Positions 30,330 to 32,052 of a stretch of 32,052 nt of DNA are shown here, one piece after another. Every line of letters begins with the position of its first letter. Position 1 is the first letter of the stretch. This stretch comes from SVQP01 sp045652835. Lineage in GTDB: Bacteria > Bacillota > Clostridia > Oscillospirales > CAG-272. The position numbers were made by a program, and so were the translations under genes. Under the pieces are notes generated by a model that saw only the letters and a list, made by a program, of their open reading frames with translations, searched no databases and was not told where the DNA came from. Where the stretch lies: the NCBI GenBank assembly GCA_045652835.1, contig JAZOLE010000005.1, positions 1-32,052 on the forward strand, in the 5' to 3' direction.

Positions 30330-30358
30330 TTGAATGTCACCGCCAAACGTGCTAAAAT
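30330..30358 (+). promoter_or_regulatory. Promoter of the YdcF-like gene
   Basis: -35 TTGAAT (30330-30335), 17-bp spacer, -10 TAAAAT (30353-30358). It is divergent from the transferase promoter; the -35 boxes are 35 bp apart. Confidence 0.75.
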
Positions 30359-30382
30359 GACAGCATGAACGGAGGTGCTGCC

Positions 30383-31066
30383 ATGAAAAAGCCGATTAAA
30401 ATACTCATCATAATCGTATCGTGCCTGCTGTGCGCTGCGCTACTTGGCGCATCTGCCCTGTTGCTTGCCAATGCGCACGTTAAAAACAGTACCAAGGCGC
30501 AGATCCTTTCCCCCGAACAGGCGGCAGAACTTGACGGTGTGGATTGCATTTTGGTGCTTGGCTGCCTTGTCAAAGCCGACGGAACTCCGAGCGATATGCT
30601 TGCTGACCGCATTTCGGTTGGCGTGACGCTGTATGGGAACGGCACTTCACCCAAGCTGCTCATGAGCGGCGACCACGGACAAAAGGAATACGACGAGGTC
30701 AATACCATGAAAGCATGCGCCATAGATGCAGGCGTGCCGAGCGAGGACGTGTTCATGGATCACGCAGGATTTTCGACCTATGAGTCGATCTATCGCGCCA
30801 AGGAAATCTTCGGTGCAGATAAAATCGTGATCGTCACGCAACAATACCATCTGCACCGCGCACTTTATATTGCAGATGCTCTGGGACTTGAAGCCTATGG
30901 CGTGAGCGCAGACCTGCGCTCCTATTCGGGGCAGACCAAACGCGATCTGCGTGAGATTCTGGCACGCATTAAGGACATGGCGTATTCCCTGCTCCAGCCA
31001 CAGCCCACCTACCTTGGCGAGCCTATCTCGCTTGACGGTAGCGGCGACGTGACAAACGATCAATAA
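30383..31066 (+). CDS. YdcF/SanA-like membrane-anchored protein (DUF218)
   Basis: The start at 30383 (MKKPIK) has GGAGG 7 nt upstream; an ATG 18 bp earlier would bury that signal. The 227-residue protein has one N-terminal membrane anchor (ILIIIVSCLLCAALLGASALLL), then the DUF218 fold: DCILVLGCLV, the DRISVGVTLY helix, LLMSGDHG, DEVNTMK, DHAGFSTYESIYRAKEIFG and VTQQYHLHRALYIA, all characteristic of the SanA/YdcF/ElyC group. Members are linked to envelope integrity; the biochemical activity is unresolved. It is monocistronic with its own promoter and terminator. Confidence 0.88.
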   Translation: MKKPIKILIIIVSCLLCAALLGASALLLANAHVKNSTKAQILSPEQAAELDGVDCILVLGCLVKADGTPSDMLADRISVGVTLYGNGTSPKLLMSGDHGQKEYDEVNTMKACAIDAGVPSEDVFMDHAGFSTYESIYRAKEIFGADKIVIVTQQYHLHRALYIADALGLEAYGVSADLRSYSGQTKRDLREILARIKDMAYSLLQPQPTYLGEPISLDGSGDVTNDQ

Positions 31067-31073
31067 ACATCAA

Positions 31074-31101
31074 AGAGCCGATGCGGTTTCGCATCGGCTC
31101 T
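31074..31101. terminator. Bidirectional terminator between convergent genes
   Basis: AGAGCCGATGC (31074-31084) pairs with GCATCGGCTCT (31091-31101) over a 6-nt loop. A GATTTT tail follows on the plus strand and TTTGATG on the minus strand. Confidence 0.85.
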
Positions 31102-31105
31102 GATT

Positions 31106-32052
31106 TTATGTGTTTTTGCGCTTTTTACCAAGCAACACAACTCCTGCTGCCATGGCAAACGCAATCGGAATCACGTGCATTACAGCCTTGCAGCCGCTTT
31201 GCTCAATCTGTTCCGTTGCAGTTTCGGTTTCCGTCTCGGTCTCCGTTTCGGTTTCGGTCTCCGTTTCGGTTTCCGTCTCCGTTTCGGTTTCGGTCTCCGT
31301 TTCGGTTTCTGTTTCCGTTTCGGTTTCTGTTTCCGTTTCGGTTTCTGTTTCCGTTTCGGTTTCGATTTCCGTTTCGGTTTCGATTTCCGTTTCGGTCTCG
31401 GTTTCTATTTCGGGCAACGGATCGATGATCTCGGTTTCCAAAATCTCGCCGCAAACAGTACATTCGGTGTGCTTGCTGCCGAGCACGCCAATATCAGGCT
31501 CGGTATCCACGATCCAATCGCCGGCCTCATGACCCAGTGCATCAACATATACGTCAATGAATGTGTCACCGCAATGGCATGTGAATGTTGTATAACCGTA
31601 TTCAGTGCACGTGGGCGCTGTCACAATGGCATCATGTCTGTGACCCAAAGCCTCAACGGTTTCCTGTGCGACGAGAACCTCGTTACATACCGAGCAATGC
31701 TTGCCTTCTGTCAAACCTGTCTCGGTACAAGTTGCATCAACTGCTTCATCAATCACCTCGGTGTGACCCAAAGCGTCTACAGTTTCCTGTGCGACAAGTA
31801 CTTTACTACATACAGAGCAGTGCTTGCCTTCGGTCAAGCCTGTCTCGGTACAAGTTGCATCAACTGCTTCGTCAATGACCTCAGTATGTCCAAGTGCATC
31901 AACAGTTTCCTGTGCTACAAGCACCTCGTCACATACCGAACAATGCTTTCCTTCGGTCAATCCTGTCTCGGTACAAGTTGCATCAACTGCTTCGTCAACA
32001 ACCTCGGTGTGACCCCAAGCGTCTACAGTTTCCTGTGCGACAAGCACTTCAT
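31106..32052 (-). CDS. Large repetitive surface protein, C-terminal part (5' end beyond window)
   Basis: The frame is open to the window edge, so only the last ~315 residues are seen. They contain 41-residue repeats (GHTEVIDEAVDATCTETG, then LTEGKHCSVCDEVLVAQETV), with CxxC-type pairs that suggest small zinc or disulphide-bound units common in exported clostridial proteins. A different repeat-like unit (TAPTCTEYGYTTFTCHCGDTF) follows, then a ~65-residue (Thr-Glu)n tract, and finally GCKAVMHVIPIAFAMAAGVVLLGKKRKNT. That tail is a hydrophobic span plus basic residues, as in wall-sorted proteins, but with no LPxTG in front. It probably holds the protein at the cell surface. Confidence 0.8.
   Translation of the reverse strand, partial: EVLVAQETVDAWGHTEVVDEAVDATCTETGLTEGKHCSVCDEVLVAQETVDALGHTEVIDEAVDATCTETGLTEGKHCSVCSKVLVAQETVDALGHTEVIDEAVDATCTETGLTEGKHCSVCNEVLVAQETVEALGHRHDAIVTAPTCTEYGYTTFTCHCGDTFIDVYVDALGHEAGDWIVDTEPDIGVLGSKHTECTVCGEILETEIIDPLPEIETETETEIETETEIETETETETETETETETETETETETETETETETETETETETETETETETATEQIEQSGCKAVMHVIPIAFAMAAGVVLLGKKRKNT
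31660..32052. repeat. 123-bp tandem coding repeats
   Basis: TTTCCTGTGC recurs at 31660, 31783, 31906 and 32029, exactly 123 bp apart, i.e. 41 codons. Three full units are visible and the array continues past the window edge. Differences between units are mostly synonymous. Confidence 0.9.

Noticed and set aside
31660..32052. Regular 123-bp repeats as a CRISPR array
   Set aside because: The period is 41 codons, the whole unit is conserved rather than alternating repeat and spacer, and the frame is open throughout.

Overview
The window looks like the chromosome of a spore-forming, Gram-positive anaerobe of the class Clostridia, probably an uncultured gut lineage near the Oscillospirales/Christensenellales. 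Evidence: a sporulation sigma factor (SigG), a CotH-type spore-coat kinase homologue, lipoproteins with Firmicutes lipoboxes, strong AGGAGG-type ribosome binding sites, vegetative promoters with TTGACA/TATAAT boxes at 17-bp spacing, a one-piece tmRNA whose tag ends in ALAA, and GH36/GH43 carbohydrate enzymes. The taxonomic placement is inference; no 16S gene is present.

Layout. 1-7.9 kb: the 3' part of an alpha/beta hydrolase, a ~200-bp palindromic repeat, a CotH lipoprotein, a structured non-coding stretch, ssrA (tmRNA), a small gene behind a leader containing terminator-like hairpins, a PlsC-like acyltransferase coupled to a geranylgeranyl-reductase-like flavoprotein, and a GH43 enzyme. 7.9-11.2 kb: a Thr/Glu-rich lipoprotein and a GH36 alpha-galactosidase.

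11.28-20.86 kb: a very compact prophage-like element. A divergent switch (two consensus promoters, four copies of a 9-bp operator-like word) separates an S24/CI-type repressor on the plus strand from one tightly packed minus-strand operon: two small proteins, TerS, TerL, portal, a Prp-type cysteine protease, a scaffold-like protein, an N4-gp56-family capsid protein, two small proteins, a beta-propeller-like connector/tail protein and an XhlA-like membrane protein. I see no integrase, replication gene, tape measure, tail tube or endolysin. The capsid protein starts with a Prp-type cleavage motif, so protease and capsid probably work together. This self-regulated, head-only element is the best candidate for an unusual system here.

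20.9-22.0 kb: a second copy of the palindromic repeat and sigG. The sigG ribosome binding site lies in a 16-bp hairpin, and a sigma-F-like promoter is placed so that its own transcripts would lack most of that hairpin. 22.1-29.6 kb: eleven co-directional genes for mostly unrecognised proteins, many membrane or secreted: three related multi-pass membrane proteins, a DUF5104-like lipoprotein, a beta-propeller-like protein, an acyltransferase-3 protein, a TPR-like membrane protein, and the 3' scar of a second acyltransferase-3 gene. 29.7-32 kb: a short initiating sugar-phosphate transferase, a YdcF/SanA-like protein on the other strand, and the C-terminal part of a large surface protein with 123-bp tandem repeats.

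Nothing here was checked against a database. Family names come from motifs read by eye; promoters and hairpins come from manual inspection.
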